Part shown: positions 41,248-51,033 of the stretch, one piece after another
Numbering within the stretch: the stretch's first letter is position 1
How the letters are laid out: the number at the start of each line of letters is the position of its first letter
NCBI GenBank assembly: GCA_947459215.1
Contig: CANHCQ010000021.1
Location: forward strand, 1 to 64,000
Length of the DNA stretch: 64,000 nt
Reading direction: 5' to 3'
DNA from: Phycisphaerales bacterium
GTDB taxonomy: Bacteria > Planctomycetota > Phycisphaerae > Phycisphaerales > UBA1924
The notes under the pieces: generated by a model
Told to the model about the DNA's origin: nothing
The model's database searches: none
Seen by the model: only the letters and a program-made list of their open reading frames with translations
Program-made: the position numbers and the translations under genes

Positions 41248-42468
41248 TCAGCGGGCGGGGCGGTCGTAGGACATTCCGGCCCACATCGTGGACCGGCGGC
41301 CCCGCAACGCCGCCGCCGCGGCACGGAGGATTCGCGCGGTGGCCACGCTCCCCATCGGCCATTGCAGGAGTACCGCGACGCGATGCTGGCGCGGCACCGA
41401 AGCGTTCGCGAGGAAGATCCAGACACCCGTCAGCCACAAAGACAGCGCGAGAACGGCGGCGGCGAGCGCAATCCACGCCCAGCTTTGCGCACCGATCAAG
41501 AGCGACACAACGGCGTGTAGAACGAGGACTGCGAGCAGCCCGGGTACGACATTGCCCCGTACGAACGCCGTCGCCGCCCAGCTGTCCAGACGTTTGGGCT
41601 TGCGGTTCGCGCTCTCGATGAAGATACGTTGCCAGCCGCGATGGAACGCTTGTTCATCCGGGTACATCCGGCACGACAGTATCGCTCCGGCGGGGATGAC
41701 GTGCGTCCGCAACCTCTCACGCCACGCGGCTCGGGCCATCGCGATGTCTTCGAGCAACTCGGCCCGAAAGGCTTCGTGGCCACCGACGCGGTTGTACGCC
41801 GAACGGGTCCAGAGCATGAATTGCCCGTTGGCAAAGGGACGGCGGTCGGTATCACGGCTCGCTCGTAACGGCGGATAGCGCCGGACCAGCTCGAAGACGC
41901 ACGGAGCCTGCGAGCGTCGCTCGAAAGGCTGGTCGTAGGTCAGCGTGCTCAGAAGCGAAAGCAGGTCGAGCGAGCGTGCCGCGGCGAGCGCGTCGGTGGC
42001 GCGAATGCAGCCTGGATGCAGAATCGTGTCGGCATCGGCGAAGACCAGCAGCTCGGCGTCACCGGCGTGCGCCTCGACGGCCCGGTGCAGTGCATGGACC
42101 TTCCCCGCCCATCCATCGGGGCAAGCGTCAATCTCATGGATCACAAAGCGAGCGTCTGCGGCGACTCGCTGGAGCGCGACAGCACGGGTCTCGTCGGTGC
42201 AGCGATCGAGCGCCAGAATGAACCGGCAGCTTGGGTGATCTTGTGCACGGAGAGAGTCGATCAGGCCGCCGATGACTGCCTGCTCGTTGTGCGCCGGCAC
42301 AAACACGGCAACGCGCCGACTCGAGAACGGCAGCGACAAACCCGCATCGCACACGCCGAGCACCCGGCTGGTGAGCCACATCTTCGCGATCGCCACCGAC
42401 CACCAACACGCAGCGGCGACCGAGAAGCACAAGCCCCCCCAAAGCAAGATATCCGTGATCGACGGCAC
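41248..42468 (-). CDS. Family 2 glycosyltransferase, membrane-bound
   Basis: A roughly 406-residue protein with an N-terminal helix (DILLWGGLCFSVAAACWW), a GT-A domain (VAVFVPAHNEQAVIGGLIDSL, LDRCTDETR, FADADTILHPG, LLEDIAMARAAW) and at least two C-terminal helices (VVPGLLAVLVLHAVVSLLIG; WIALAAAVLALSLWLTGVWI). The DxD and ED motifs are present. It resembles HpnB-type glycosyltransferases; the acceptor is unknown. GTG 42468 is a plausible start just before the first helix; the frame stays open to 42558, but that would leave only 7 nt to divergent nnrE. Confidence 0.75.
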   Translation of the reverse strand: MPSITDILLWGGLCFSVAAACWWSVAIAKMWLTSRVLGVCDAGLSLPFSSRRVAVFVPAHNEQAVIGGLIDSLRAQDHPSCRFILALDRCTDETRAVALQRVAADARFVIHEIDACPDGWAGKVHALHRAVEAHAGDAELLVFADADTILHPGCIRATDALAAARSLDLLSLLSTLTYDQPFERRSQAPCVFELVRRYPPLRASRDTDRRPFANGQFMLWTRSAYNRVGGHEAFRAELLEDIAMARAAWRERLRTHVIPAGAILSCRMYPDEQAFHRGWQRIFIESANRKPKRLDSWAATAFVRGNVVPGLLAVLVLHAVVSLLIGAQSWAWIALAAAVLALSLWLTGVWIFLANASVPRQHRVAVLLQWPMGSVATARILRAAAAALRGRRSTMWAGMSYDRPAR

Positions 42469-42565
42469 GCGGAAGGCTATCGCGCGAACACCGAGGGCAT
42501 CGCACCAAAGAGAAGGGGTGTCGCGACTCGCCACCACCGCCGATTCGGACTCGTACACTCAGGCC

Positions 42566-43447
42566 ATGGCTCGACGCGTTCGCGAGACTCGCAGCACGAC
42601 GCCCCGCTACGGCGACGCGGTTTATGTGCTTACACGCGATTCGGCGCGTGCGATCGACCGGCGGTGCGTGAGCGACTTTGGCATCCCGACCATCGTGCTG
42701 ATGGAAAACGCCGCGGTGCACGTCGCGGAGACCGCGCTTGAAGAGCTCGAGAGCTTCAAAGATCCATTGGTTCTGATCGTCTGCGGCCCGGGCAACAACG
42801 GCGGAGACGGCCTCGCCGTCGCACGCCACCTTGCCAACGCGGGGGTTGACGTTCGCGTTGTAGTCCTCGGCGATGCGGAAGACTTGAAGGGCGACTCGGG
42901 TCTGCAGTTGCGAGCATGCCGCAAGATGAAGCTGCCGATCGTGTACACGGGCGACAAGGGCGCGATCGCGATCGACGGCGCTCTGACCGACGCCGATGGG
43001 ACGGCTCGAAAGCCTCGGGTCGTGATCGACGCGGTGTTCGGCACCGGGCTGACGCGCCCTGTCGAGGGCCTGGGAGCGGAGATCATCGCCGCGATCAACG
43101 AACTGGGCCGGCGCGGCGCCCATGTTCTGAGCGTCGACATTCCAAGCGGCCTCGATGCCGACACCGGAGCCGCGTTGGGAGCCGTCGTTCGGGCCAGCAC
43201 CACCGTCACCTTCGTTGGGCTCAAACCTGGCTTGCTCGCGTTCGACGCGCAGGGATTTGTCGGTGACGTCGTCGTTGCCGACATCGGGGCTCCGCACGCG
43301 CTCCTCGAGGAACTCGGCACACCGATCGCGGAATCCGAGGACGAGGCTGAAGAAGAGGAGGCCCCGACCGCCCGCGGACGGGGCGAAGAGGCACGCGGTC
43401 CGTCCCGGCCGGCCCGCCCCCGCAACGCGCGTCGGCGAGGGGAGTAG
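42566..43447 (+). CDS. nnrE: NAD(P)H-hydrate epimerase (YjeF N-terminal domain)
   Basis: The 293-residue product has the YjeF N-terminal fold: IPTIVLMENAAVHVAE, the nucleotide site VCGPGNNGGDGLAVARHL, VVIDAVFGTGLTRPV, SVDIPSGLDADTG and FVGLKPGLL. It interconverts R- and S-NAD(P)HX for repair of damaged cofactors. The kinase-like dehydratase domain often fused to it is absent. A C-terminal tail of about 40 residues is rich in Glu and Arg. Start ATG 42566. Confidence 0.85.
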   Translation: MARRVRETRSTTPRYGDAVYVLTRDSARAIDRRCVSDFGIPTIVLMENAAVHVAETALEELESFKDPLVLIVCGPGNNGGDGLAVARHLANAGVDVRVVVLGDAEDLKGDSGLQLRACRKMKLPIVYTGDKGAIAIDGALTDADGTARKPRVVIDAVFGTGLTRPVEGLGAEIIAAINELGRRGAHVLSVDIPSGLDADTGAALGAVVRASTTVTFVGLKPGLLAFDAQGFVGDVVVADIGAPHALLEELGTPIAESEDEAEEEEAPTARGRGEEARGPSRPARPRNARRRGE

Positions 43448-43557
43448 CCGGGCGCCAAAGAAACTCGGTTTGACTTTGGCGGCGTGCGCCAGACGATTCA
43501 GAAGCTTGGAATGCGGGCCGCGGGCTCGCGAGCGAGGACGATCGGAAGGGACACGTC

Positions 43558-44058
43558 ATGGCCGTGCGCATGGAACTGAGCCGGATCCTGATCCGCGAGC
43601 TCACCGACATGCAGTTGATCGAGCTGCGCGAGGTCGCCGACGAGGCGACGCCGGCTGACGATGTGCGCTCGTTTCCGATCGTGATCGGCTTACCCGAAGC
43701 GATGGCGATCGAGCGGCGGCTCAAGGGCATCCAGATCAAGCGGCCGCAGACGCATGACTTGCTCGCGAACGTGATCAGCACCATGGGCGGCGAACTGGTC
43801 TCGATTACGATCAACGACCTGAGCGATCACACGTTCTTCGCGACGCTGGACGTGAAGATGCCCGACGGCGGCGTGCAGCACATCGACAGCCGCCCGAGCG
43901 ACGCCATCGCGATCGGGGTAGCCGAGAGCGTGCCGATCTATGTCGAGGAACACGTGCTGGAAGCGGCGAGCAAGGACCCGCACCCCGAGGGCGAGCCCGA
44001 CGATGGGGACGACGATCAGGGTGACGATGAGGGCGATGCTCAGAACGAGGACGAGTGA
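43558..44058 (+). CDS. Bifunctional nuclease family (DUF151) protein
   Basis: The 166-residue protein contains a DUF151 domain: FPIVIGLPEAMAIERRL, RPQTHDLLANVISTMGG, FFATLDVKMPDGG and DSRPSDAIAIGV. Members have been reported to have nuclease activity and to affect stress responses. The C-terminal 25 residues are almost entirely Asp, Glu and Gly. The ATG follows GAAGGGAC. It is coupled to truD through TGATG at 44056-44060. Confidence 0.85.
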   Translation: MAVRMELSRILIRELTDMQLIELREVADEATPADDVRSFPIVIGLPEAMAIERRLKGIQIKRPQTHDLLANVISTMGGELVSITINDLSDHTFFATLDVKMPDGGVQHIDSRPSDAIAIGVAESVPIYVEEHVLEAASKDPHPEGEPDDGDDDQGDDEGDAQNEDE

Positions 44059-45371
44059 TGGACACCGGGTTTGCGCCCCGAGCGGTCGCATCGCGTCATG
44101 TCACGCACGAGGTGCCGGGCATCGGAGGCACGATCAAGCAGCGCCCCGAGGATTTCCTCGTCGACGAAATGCCGCTGTATCAGCCCAGCGGCTCGGGCGA
44201 GCACATCTACCTGTTCATCGAGAAGCGCAACCTCTCCACGCTTGACGTGGTGCACATCCTCTCTCGTCATTTCGGGGTCGGGCGCGAGGCCATCGGCTTC
44301 GCGGGGATGAAGGATCGCAACGCGATTACGCGACAGGTCTTTTCGGTGCACACGCCCGGCAAGGTGCCCGAGGATTTTCCGCAGCTCGTACACGAACGTC
44401 TGAGCGTGCAGTGGGCGGACCTGCACAACAACAAGCTTCGTCTCGGGCACCTGGCGGGCAATCGGTTCAGCATCCGAATTCGGAACGCCGGGATCGGCGA
44501 GATCCGCGGCGCGAAGCGGGCTCTCGACATCCTGCTCGAGCGTGGCGTGCCAAACCGCTTTGGAACGCAGCGCTTCGGTCGAGCGATGAACAACCACCGC
44601 ATCGGTCTGGCGATGATCCGGGGCGACTTCGAAGGCGCGGTGCGGGAGCTCCTTGCGCCGCAGGGCGACCTGAGCGAGCCACACGCCCGCGCGCGGGAGT
44701 TCTTTCTCGCCGGCAACTATGCCGACGCGCTCGCGGCGCTGCCCCGCACGGCCCATCCGGAGCGCAACGTGCTGCGGGCGCTGTCGCGCCGGGCCAATCC
44801 GCGGGGAGCACTCCTCGGGCTGGATCGCACGGCAAAGCGGTTCTTCCTCTCGGCCCTGCAGTCGGCTCTCTTCAACCACGTGCTCGACGCGCGGCTCGAG
44901 GCGGGCTGCTTTGACCGACTGCTCGAGGGCGACGTCGCGATGAAGCACGAGAACCGGGCGTGCTTTGATGCCGACGCGGGCGTCATCGGCGCTCCGGACA
45001 CCGAGCAGCGCCTGCGCACCTTCGAAATCAGCCCGACGGGCCCGATGTGGAGCGGTTCGATGCGGCGGGCGAGCGGCCGCGCCGCCGGGTTCGACGATGC
45101 AGCGCTCGCGAGCGCGGGACTGACGGTTGAACAGCTCTTCGCGTTCGATGAGCAGGCTCCGGGCATGGTCGAGGGTGCCCGACGCCCGCTGCGAGTCCCG
45201 GTGACGGACGCGGACATCGAAGCGGGGCTCGACGAGCACGGCACGTACATCCGCGTTGTGTTCGACCTGCCCCGGGGCGCGTTCGCGACGGTTGTGCTTG
45301 ACGAGATCATGAAGAACGGCCATGGCGAGGACGATCGCGAGGAAGAGCAGGAGAACGAGCATGCCCGGTGA
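44058..45371 (+). CDS. truD: tRNA pseudouridine(13) synthase TruD
   Basis: A 437-residue TruD. KQRPEDFLVDEMPLY opens the catalytic domain, GFAGMKDRNAITRQ carries the catalytic Asp (residue 86), and GVPNRFGTQRFG and DEHGTYIRVVFDLPRGAFAT are family motifs. It isomerises U13 of tRNA. A charged C-terminal tail of about 20 residues is extra. The start ATG overlaps the stop of the DUF151 gene, and the end overlaps the HAD gene by 11 nt. Confidence 0.92.
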   Translation: MDTGFAPRAVASRHVTHEVPGIGGTIKQRPEDFLVDEMPLYQPSGSGEHIYLFIEKRNLSTLDVVHILSRHFGVGREAIGFAGMKDRNAITRQVFSVHTPGKVPEDFPQLVHERLSVQWADLHNNKLRLGHLAGNRFSIRIRNAGIGEIRGAKRALDILLERGVPNRFGTQRFGRAMNNHRIGLAMIRGDFEGAVRELLAPQGDLSEPHARAREFFLAGNYADALAALPRTAHPERNVLRALSRRANPRGALLGLDRTAKRFFLSALQSALFNHVLDARLEAGCFDRLLEGDVAMKHENRACFDADAGVIGAPDTEQRLRTFEISPTGPMWSGSMRRASGRAAGFDDAALASAGLTVEQLFAFDEQAPGMVEGARRPLRVPVTDADIEAGLDEHGTYIRVVFDLPRGAFATVVLDEIMKNGHGEDDREEEQENEHAR

Positions 45372-46017
45372 CATCCGCTGCGTGTGCTTTGACTGGGGCG
45401 GCGTGATTCTGCGGATCTGCCGAAGCTTCGAGGAAGGCGTCACCCGGGCAGGGCTGGACCTTCGCCCCGGCACCGACGCTCCCGCGCTCAAGCAGCGACG
45501 GCACGACCTGGCCCACGAGTACCAGATCGGCCGACTCGCCCGCGATGAGTTCCTCGCCAGCGTGAGCACCGCGATGAACGGCGTCTACTCGCCCGTGGAG
45601 TTTGAACGCATCCATGACGCGTGGCTGATCGAGGAGTACCCGAGCGTGGACCGGCTGGTTGCGGATCTGCTCGCGGCACCTCGCGTCGAAACCGCGATGC
45701 TCTCGAACACCAACGAGCTGCACTGGCGGCGTCAGCAGCCAGACGCGGCAGGACTCCCCCACTTTCCGACCGCGGGACGGCTGAAGCACCGCCACGCCAG
45801 CCATCTGCTCGGGCTCGCCAAACCCGAAGAATCGATCTATCGCGCGTTCGAGCGCGAGACTGGGTTCACACCCGAGTCGATTCTCTTCTTTGATGACTTG
45901 GCCGACAACATCAGCGCGGCCCGCGCGTGCGGCTGGTGCGCGGAGCAGATCGATCACACCGGCGACACCGCGGCCCAGATGCGGGGCCATCTGCGTCGCT
46001 ACGGCGTACTGGCCTGA
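45361..46017 (+). CDS. HAD-superfamily hydrolase
   Basis: A 218-residue HAD phosphatase-like protein of subfamily IA. It begins [13 protein letters not shown] with the nucleophile Asp, then [10 protein letters not shown] (motif II Ser/Thr), [10 protein letters not shown] (motif III Lys) and [13 protein letters not shown] (motif IV Asp pair). As in YihX-type members the position two after the nucleophile is Gly. Substrate unknown. It overlaps truD at its start and the convergent YyaL gene at its end by 19 nt. Confidence 0.82.
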   Translation: MPGDIRCVCFDWGGVILRICRSFEEGVTRAGLDLRPGTDAPALKQRRHDLAHEYQIGRLARDEFLASVSTAMNGVYSPVEFERIHDAWLIEEYPSVDRLVADLLAAPRVETAMLSNTNELHWRRQQPDAAGLPHFPTAGRLKHRHASHLLGLAKPEESIYRAFERETGFTPESILFFDDLADNISAARACGWCAEQIDHTGDTAAQMRGHLRRYGVLA

Positions 46018-48398
46018 TCGATCGCGATGTCGAGTTCCACCGTCCGTGGCGGCAGACATGCGCGGTCGCTGCAGGCCTGGTACGTGATCGCCAGCATCGG
46101 GCGTCCGGTGATGTCGCCGGTCTGCTCCACCGCGATCTCAAAGTCGATCTCGTCGGCGTAGACGCGGGGCGTGCCAAGTGCCTCGCTTGCGGCGGCATAG
46201 GGCGTCCCTGCGGGATAGTCGGCGTAGGCCTCGATGCCGGTTCCGCCTCGGACGTGCACCCGAAGCGGGATCAAGCCACGCATGGCCCTCTTGGGATCGT
46301 CGACCCATGGATCGGCCGCAAGCACGTGAAAGCCCGGTGCGATGCGGAGTGCCACGCGCAGCGATCCGGGCGAGTCTTTGGAAACCGCGACGCGCTCCGC
46401 TCCAGCGTAGATCTCGACCGGCGTGAAGGCGCCGTCCTCTGAGCCGGATGCCGCGGCTGCCGCGTCGGCGGTCACAAGCGGTTTGAGCAGCGACGATGCA
46501 AACACCGGGTCGCTCGCGAGGCGGAGCAGGCCGCGCGTCGCCCAGGCGAGGCCGAGCGGCATCTCGTCGATCGAAGCAAGCATGGAGTGCAGCAGCGTGC
46601 GGGCATGGCGTGGTGCATCGGCGTGCCCTGTCGCAGCCAGTTCGATCAATGCCAGCAGCAGCATCGACGAGCCGCAGGGCACCGCCCCATCGTGGAGCGA
46701 ACGGGTGCGGACGAAGGAATCGGAATGCGCGGCCGCGGAGTCAAACCACCGCCCGCCCGACTCAAACCGGAACGCGGCTTGGGTCACAAGATCGGCCGCG
46801 GCGTTCTGATACAACCCAGCCTCTGCGGCACGCTGCGGCGCCACTGCTCGAAGCGCTCCCGACAGTGACATCAATCCCAACGCACACGCGCCGTAGTCCT
46901 CGAGGAATCCATCGCCGCCACGCGTGCCGTTCCGCCAACTGCGGCACAGCCCCTGCGGACCTTGGAGCGTGCCGAGCACGATCTTTGCGGCGGAGACCGC
47001 ATCATCGAGCAGCGTGGCATCGCGGAGACACTCGGCGGCGACAGCAAGACCATGGATGGCAAGACCGTTCCATGCGGCGAGCACCTTGTCGTCGCGGTGC
47101 GGCTGCTTGCGGCTATTGCGTGCCGCGAGCATGGAGTCGGCAACGCGGGTTCGTTGGACGTGGAACTCCGCCAGCGGGACGCCAAGTTCCAGTGCGATGC
47201 TCTCGGGCCGATCGCCCAATCGCAGCACGTTGGACGCGGGCTCATGGGGATGATGGGGATCGCGGAAGTTCGGGCCGAGGTCCAGCGAGAAGACGCGGGA
47301 GGCGAAATCCGCGTCTTGCTTGTTCAACAAGGCTCGCACCTGATCCGGCGTCCAGAGGTAGTTAAGCCCCTCGCGGGCGTCGACCTCGGCGTCCTGAGCG
47401 CTGGCGAGGCCTCCCGCGGTGCGCATCTCGCGGCGGAGATAGGCCGCGGTCTCGCGGACGATGCGGGCGTACTCGGGATCATCGAACGCGGCAGCGGCGC
47501 GGGCGTAGATGCTCAGCAACTGGGCGTTGTCGTAGAGCATCTTCTCGAAGTGCGGCACGGTCCAGGTCGAATCGACGCTGTAGCGGTGGAACCCGCCGCC
47601 GATCTGGTCGTACATGCCACCGATCATCATCTTGTCGAGCGTGACGCGGAGCGCCTCGTCGATGGCCGCCCGCGTTTGGGGCGAGCCCGCCCTTTCACGG
47701 GCATCGAGGAGCAACTCCAGAAACACAGGCTGGGGAAACTTCGGCGCGCCACCAAAGCCGCCATGGTTGCGGTCGAACATGCGAAGCAATCCGGAGACAG
47801 CTTCGGTGACGCACTTCGATGCTGAGATGGCACCCGGGGCATCGGCCTCGCCACTCAGCCTCTCGCGGACGATCGCGCCAATCTGGCTGGCTTGCTCAAG
47901 AACGTCGTCGCGTTGCTTGTCCCACGCGGCACTGATGTTGGTGAGCACCTGGGGGAGCGACGGAATGCCCATCGCCGGTCGCGCCTCGGGCGGGAAGTAG
48001 GTGCCGCACCAGAATGGCTGACGCGAGGCGGGGTCGAGGAACACAGTCATGGGCCACCCGCCGTGGCTGGTCATGATCTGCGTCGCGGTCATGTAGATAT
48101 CGTCGAGATCGGGGCGTTCCTCGCGGTCGATCTTGATGCACACGAAGTGCTCGTTCATCAACGCGGCGATCGAGTCGTTCTCGAAGCTCTCGCGCTCCAT
48201 CACATGGCACCAGTAGCAGGTGCTGTAGCCGATGCTCAGTAGGACGGGCACGTCGCGGCGCTTGGCTTCGGCGAAGGCTTCTTCGCCCCATGGGTACCAA
48301 TCCACCGGGTTGTGGGCGTGCTGCAGCAGATAGGGGCTGGTGCTAGAGGCGAGGCGGTTGGGGCGACGGGAAGAGGAACCGTCTCGAGCAGGATGCAT
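45999..48398 (-). CDS. YyaL/spermatogenesis-associated-20-like protein with DsbD-like C-terminus
   Basis: The 799-residue protein has an N-terminal thioredoxin fold ([35 protein letters not shown] with C61-x2-C64; [16 protein letters not shown]). A large alpha/alpha barrel follows ([39 protein letters not shown]). The last 130 residues look like the alpha domain of DsbD ([22 protein letters not shown]). The function of this family is unsettled. No signal peptide is evident, which is odd for a DsbD-like domain. Confidence 0.82.
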   Translation of the reverse strand: MHPARDGSSSRRPNRLASSTSPYLLQHAHNPVDWYPWGEEAFAEAKRRDVPVLLSIGYSTCYWCHVMERESFENDSIAALMNEHFVCIKIDREERPDLDDIYMTATQIMTSHGGWPMTVFLDPASRQPFWCGTYFPPEARPAMGIPSLPQVLTNISAAWDKQRDDVLEQASQIGAIVRERLSGEADAPGAISASKCVTEAVSGLLRMFDRNHGGFGGAPKFPQPVFLELLLDARERAGSPQTRAAIDEALRVTLDKMMIGGMYDQIGGGFHRYSVDSTWTVPHFEKMLYDNAQLLSIYARAAAAFDDPEYARIVRETAAYLRREMRTAGGLASAQDAEVDAREGLNYLWTPDQVRALLNKQDADFASRVFSLDLGPNFRDPHHPHEPASNVLRLGDRPESIALELGVPLAEFHVQRTRVADSMLAARNSRKQPHRDDKVLAAWNGLAIHGLAVAAECLRDATLLDDAVSAAKIVLGTLQGPQGLCRSWRNGTRGGDGFLEDYGACALGLMSLSGALRAVAPQRAAEAGLYQNAAADLVTQAAFRFESGGRWFDSAAAHSDSFVRTRSLHDGAVPCGSSMLLLALIELAATGHADAPRHARTLLHSMLASIDEMPLGLAWATRGLLRLASDPVFASSLLKPLVTADAAAAASGSEDGAFTPVEIYAGAERVAVSKDSPGSLRVALRIAPGFHVLAADPWVDDPKRAMRGLIPLRVHVRGGTGIEAYADYPAGTPYAAASEALGTPRVYADEIDFEIAVEQTGDITGRPMLAITYQACSDRACLPPRTVELDIAIDQASTP

Positions 48399-48422
48399 GG
48401 AGAAGTGTTGGCCGCCACTCTG

Positions 48423-48551
48423 AGCCGCGGGCTTCAGCCCGCGCGGGATGGACGCGGGTTCTCGTGGGATGCGGCGGATGGTTCGATCGCGGAGATTCGT
48501 TGGGTTTCGGCGCGAACGACGCCCTTGCCGCGCGGGCTGAAGCCCGCGGCT
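48423..48551. repeat. Inverted pair of palindromic GCCGCGGGCTTCAGCCCGCGCGG elements
   Basis: The 24-mer at 48423-48446 is itself a near-palindrome (CGCGGGCT/AGCCCGCG), and an inverted copy lies at 48528-48551. Between them are 81 bases without a gene. This resembles a dispersed palindromic repeat family common in GC-rich bacteria. It sits just upstream of the YyaL start and just downstream of the next minus-strand gene's stop. Confidence 0.75.
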
Positions 48552-48567
48552 CGGAGGGGGAGCGCTT

Positions 48568-49608
48568 TCAGGCGTGCGGGCGACCGAGAGGCTTGATGAT
48601 CAGGGTCGCGACGGAGCGACCGGCGAGCGGGTCTCGGAGCGCGAGAGCCGCGGGGGATGGCACTTCGCCTTCAAGTGCGTTGGGGAGTGCGCCAGTGAGC
48701 TCTCCTCGGGCGGGCTTGGCCCGGCGGCTGGACGTGCCGGTCAGCGTCTGCATCGCGGTCAGCCCGCTTCGCAGCACGGCATCGACCGGCAGCATCGCGA
48801 GGGTGAGCGTGATCGTGCCCAGCACCAGACGCACATCGTCGTCGCGGGCGTCGGCGGTGAACTCGGCCCGGCGTTCTTCGAACGCGGTGGAGTAGGCACG
48901 CGAGGCGAACTCGACGTCAGCGATGATCTCGCGGTCAAGCGCCTCGCCGGGCTCTGATCGGTACGCCTCGCGAATCGCCTCGCCGATCGCGGCACGCAGC
49001 TCGTCCAACGGCTCGGCGAGCTCCTCGCGGATGACATCGATGCGTCCGGCGTCGCCCTGCAGCACCGAGGGAATCGCGATCGCGAAGAGTCGCTTGGCCA
49101 GTCGGTCCTCGGCACGCTGCGCGATCGACGTCGCGGCGGAGCGGCAGACAGCCAGGGCGTGCCGGGCGCCGAAGCGATCGATTCCCCCCGCGACGGGCAG
49201 GCTGATGCCCGGATCCGGCCCGCCTCGGAGCAGGTCGTGCGACACCGCGTCGAGGTAGCGTTTCTCGTCCTCGAACAGGTCGTGCCGCGTGAGCGATCGC
49301 AGCGTGGCGTAGCGGTCGTCGGCGACGAGCACATCGCACACGTGACGCACCTCGCGGCCGGCGTCATGCCCCTCGTGGGCCGAGGCGATGACGCCCGTCT
49401 CCCACAAGGGCATTGTCCATCGGAGCGAGTCCATGAACTTTAGATACCGCGGCGAGATGGAGACAGCCCGTTGGAACTCATCCTTCTCAGCGCCCGCGAG
49501 CGGCGCTGGCAAGAACGTCACGGCCCGTGACGCCAGCAGCAACGCCGCCACCGCCGGGGCTTCCCGGCCGGTGAGGTGATACGGGCTGACAACCACATCG
49601 AGCGACAC
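48568..49608 (-). CDS. Hypothetical protein
   Basis: A 346-residue soluble protein with no signal peptide. It starts [20 protein letters not shown], contains [29 protein letters not shown] and [17 protein letters not shown], and ends in a hydrophobic stretch ([17 protein letters not shown]) and a short tail. I do not recognise the family. GTG 49608 follows CAAGGATCTCGC and is better than the earlier in-frame start at 49896, which lacks any ribosome-binding site. Confidence 0.6.
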   Translation of the reverse strand: MSLDVVVSPYHLTGREAPAVAALLLASRAVTFLPAPLAGAEKDEFQRAVSISPRYLKFMDSLRWTMPLWETGVIASAHEGHDAGREVRHVCDVLVADDRYATLRSLTRHDLFEDEKRYLDAVSHDLLRGGPDPGISLPVAGGIDRFGARHALAVCRSAATSIAQRAEDRLAKRLFAIAIPSVLQGDAGRIDVIREELAEPLDELRAAIGEAIREAYRSEPGEALDREIIADVEFASRAYSTAFEERRAEFTADARDDDVRLVLGTITLTLAMLPVDAVLRSGLTAMQTLTGTSSRRAKPARGELTGALPNALEGEVPSPAALALRDPLAGRSVATLIIKPLGRPHA

Positions 49609-49849
49609 GCGAGATCCTTGGGGAGCCTGATGAACGACAAACCACCTGACCGTGAACCCACTTCGATTCGCACGACGAGCGCCGGGTGATTCGGGATTGC
49701 ACCCGCCCGACGCCAAACGTCGAACCGCGTCGGTATTCAACGCACGCAACGCTTCTGCTTCGAGCGGTATGCCGCCGGGCATGACCAAATGTTGGATTGG
49801 CACGGCGTTTGTCGCTGCGAGCGTCGGTCGGGAGGACCGAACACCCGAT

Positions 49850-50896
49850 TCAGGGCCGCATGCCGTTCGGATGATCCCGGAACCACCGATACGCACTCTC
49901 GATGATTTTGTCGATTTCGGTGAAGTGCGGCTTCCAGCCGAGTCGCGAGTACGCGAGCTCGGGCTTGGCGAAGAGCCGCGCCGGATCGCCGAGGCGGCGC
50001 GGCGCCAGTTCGGTCGCGATCTTGGCGCCGGTCACTCGCTCGGCTGCGCTGATGATCTCCTTCACCGAAGCGCCCTTGCCGATGCCCAGGTTGCACGCAA
50101 GCGTCTCACCGGGTTTCGTGTGCTCGAGCGCGGCGAGGTGAGCCGCGCCGATGTCGCTGACGTGGATGTAGTCGCGGATGCAGGTGCCGTCGGGCGTTGG
50201 ATAGTCGGTGCCGAAGACCTTGATCGATTTGGCCCGACCCATCGCAACGCGGAGCACGAGCGGGATGAGGTGCAGTTCGGGATCGTGGTCTTCGCCGAGG
50301 CGTCCGTGGGCGGCAGCGTTGGCGTCGGGAACCTCGCAGCCCGCGACGTTGAAGTAGCGCAGGAACGAAAGCGCGATCGGCTGACCTGCGGCATTCATCG
50401 CGGCTCCGAGGTCGCCCAGCATCTGCTCGCCGATGAGTTTGGTGCGGCCATAGGAACTGATCGGACCGAGCGGGGCGGTCTCCGGCACGGGGATCATGGT
50501 CTCGGACGGCTGGCCGTAGACCGAGCACGACGACGAGTAGATCACCCGCGGCACGCGGAACGCGCGGATCGCCTCCAGCAACGGCATGATCGCGGCGACG
50601 TTGTTGCGGTAGTACAGATTCGGATCGGCAGAGCCCTCACCGACGTTCGCAAACGCGGCGAAGTGCATCACCGCGTCCACCCCGGGCTCGAACGCGGAGC
50701 GCACGGCGTCGGCATCGGACAGATTCGCCTGCACCAGCCGCACGCGGCCGGGAGCGCGTGCGGCGAGGATGTCCACCGCTCGCTTGTGCCCGCGGCCGAG
50801 GTTGTCGACGATCACCACCTCGTGGCCAGCCTGAAGCAGCACAGCGCACGCGTGCGAACCGATGTACCCCGCCCCGCCTGTCACCAAGACTCGCAA
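49850..50896 (-). CDS. galE: UDP-glucose 4-epimerase
   Basis: The 348-residue product is an extended short-chain dehydrogenase: VLVTGGAGYIGSHACAVLL binds NAD, VMHFAAFANVGEG, SSCSVYGQP with the catalytic Ser, SSYGRTK with Tyr and Lys, FLRYFNVAGC and DGTCIRDYIHVSDI are all GalE-type. It interconverts UDP-glucose and UDP-galactose for surface polysaccharide. The TTG at 50896 follows GGGAGGTTCGA. Confidence 0.88.
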   Translation of the reverse strand: MRVLVTGGAGYIGSHACAVLLQAGHEVVIVDNLGRGHKRAVDILAARAPGRVRLVQANLSDADAVRSAFEPGVDAVMHFAAFANVGEGSADPNLYYRNNVAAIMPLLEAIRAFRVPRVIYSSSCSVYGQPSETMIPVPETAPLGPISSYGRTKLIGEQMLGDLGAAMNAAGQPIALSFLRYFNVAGCEVPDANAAAHGRLGEDHDPELHLIPLVLRVAMGRAKSIKVFGTDYPTPDGTCIRDYIHVSDIGAAHLAALEHTKPGETLACNLGIGKGASVKEIISAAERVTGAKIATELAPRRLGDPARLFAKPELAYSRLGWKPHFTEIDKIIESAYRWFRDHPNGMRP

Positions 50897-50937
50897 TCGA
50901 ACCTCCCGTGTACCGCGATCATTGGATGAGCCGGATG

Positions 50938-51033
50938 CGGGTGCCACGGTTTGGCCGCTCTGGGCCAAGCCGCGCAGCGTCGCAATCGGCGCCCGGCAAG
51001 GCTTGACGCCGAACCGTCAAGCCGTGGCACCCG
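50938..51033. repeat. Inverted repeat CGGGTGCCACGG between galE and lgt
   Basis: CGGGTGCCACGG at 50938-50949 pairs with CCGTGGCACCCG at 51022-51033, leaving a 72-base loop that contains smaller dyads. The right arm lies inside the last codons of lgt. It looks like a member of a dispersed intergenic repeat and could end the lgt transcript. Confidence 0.65.
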
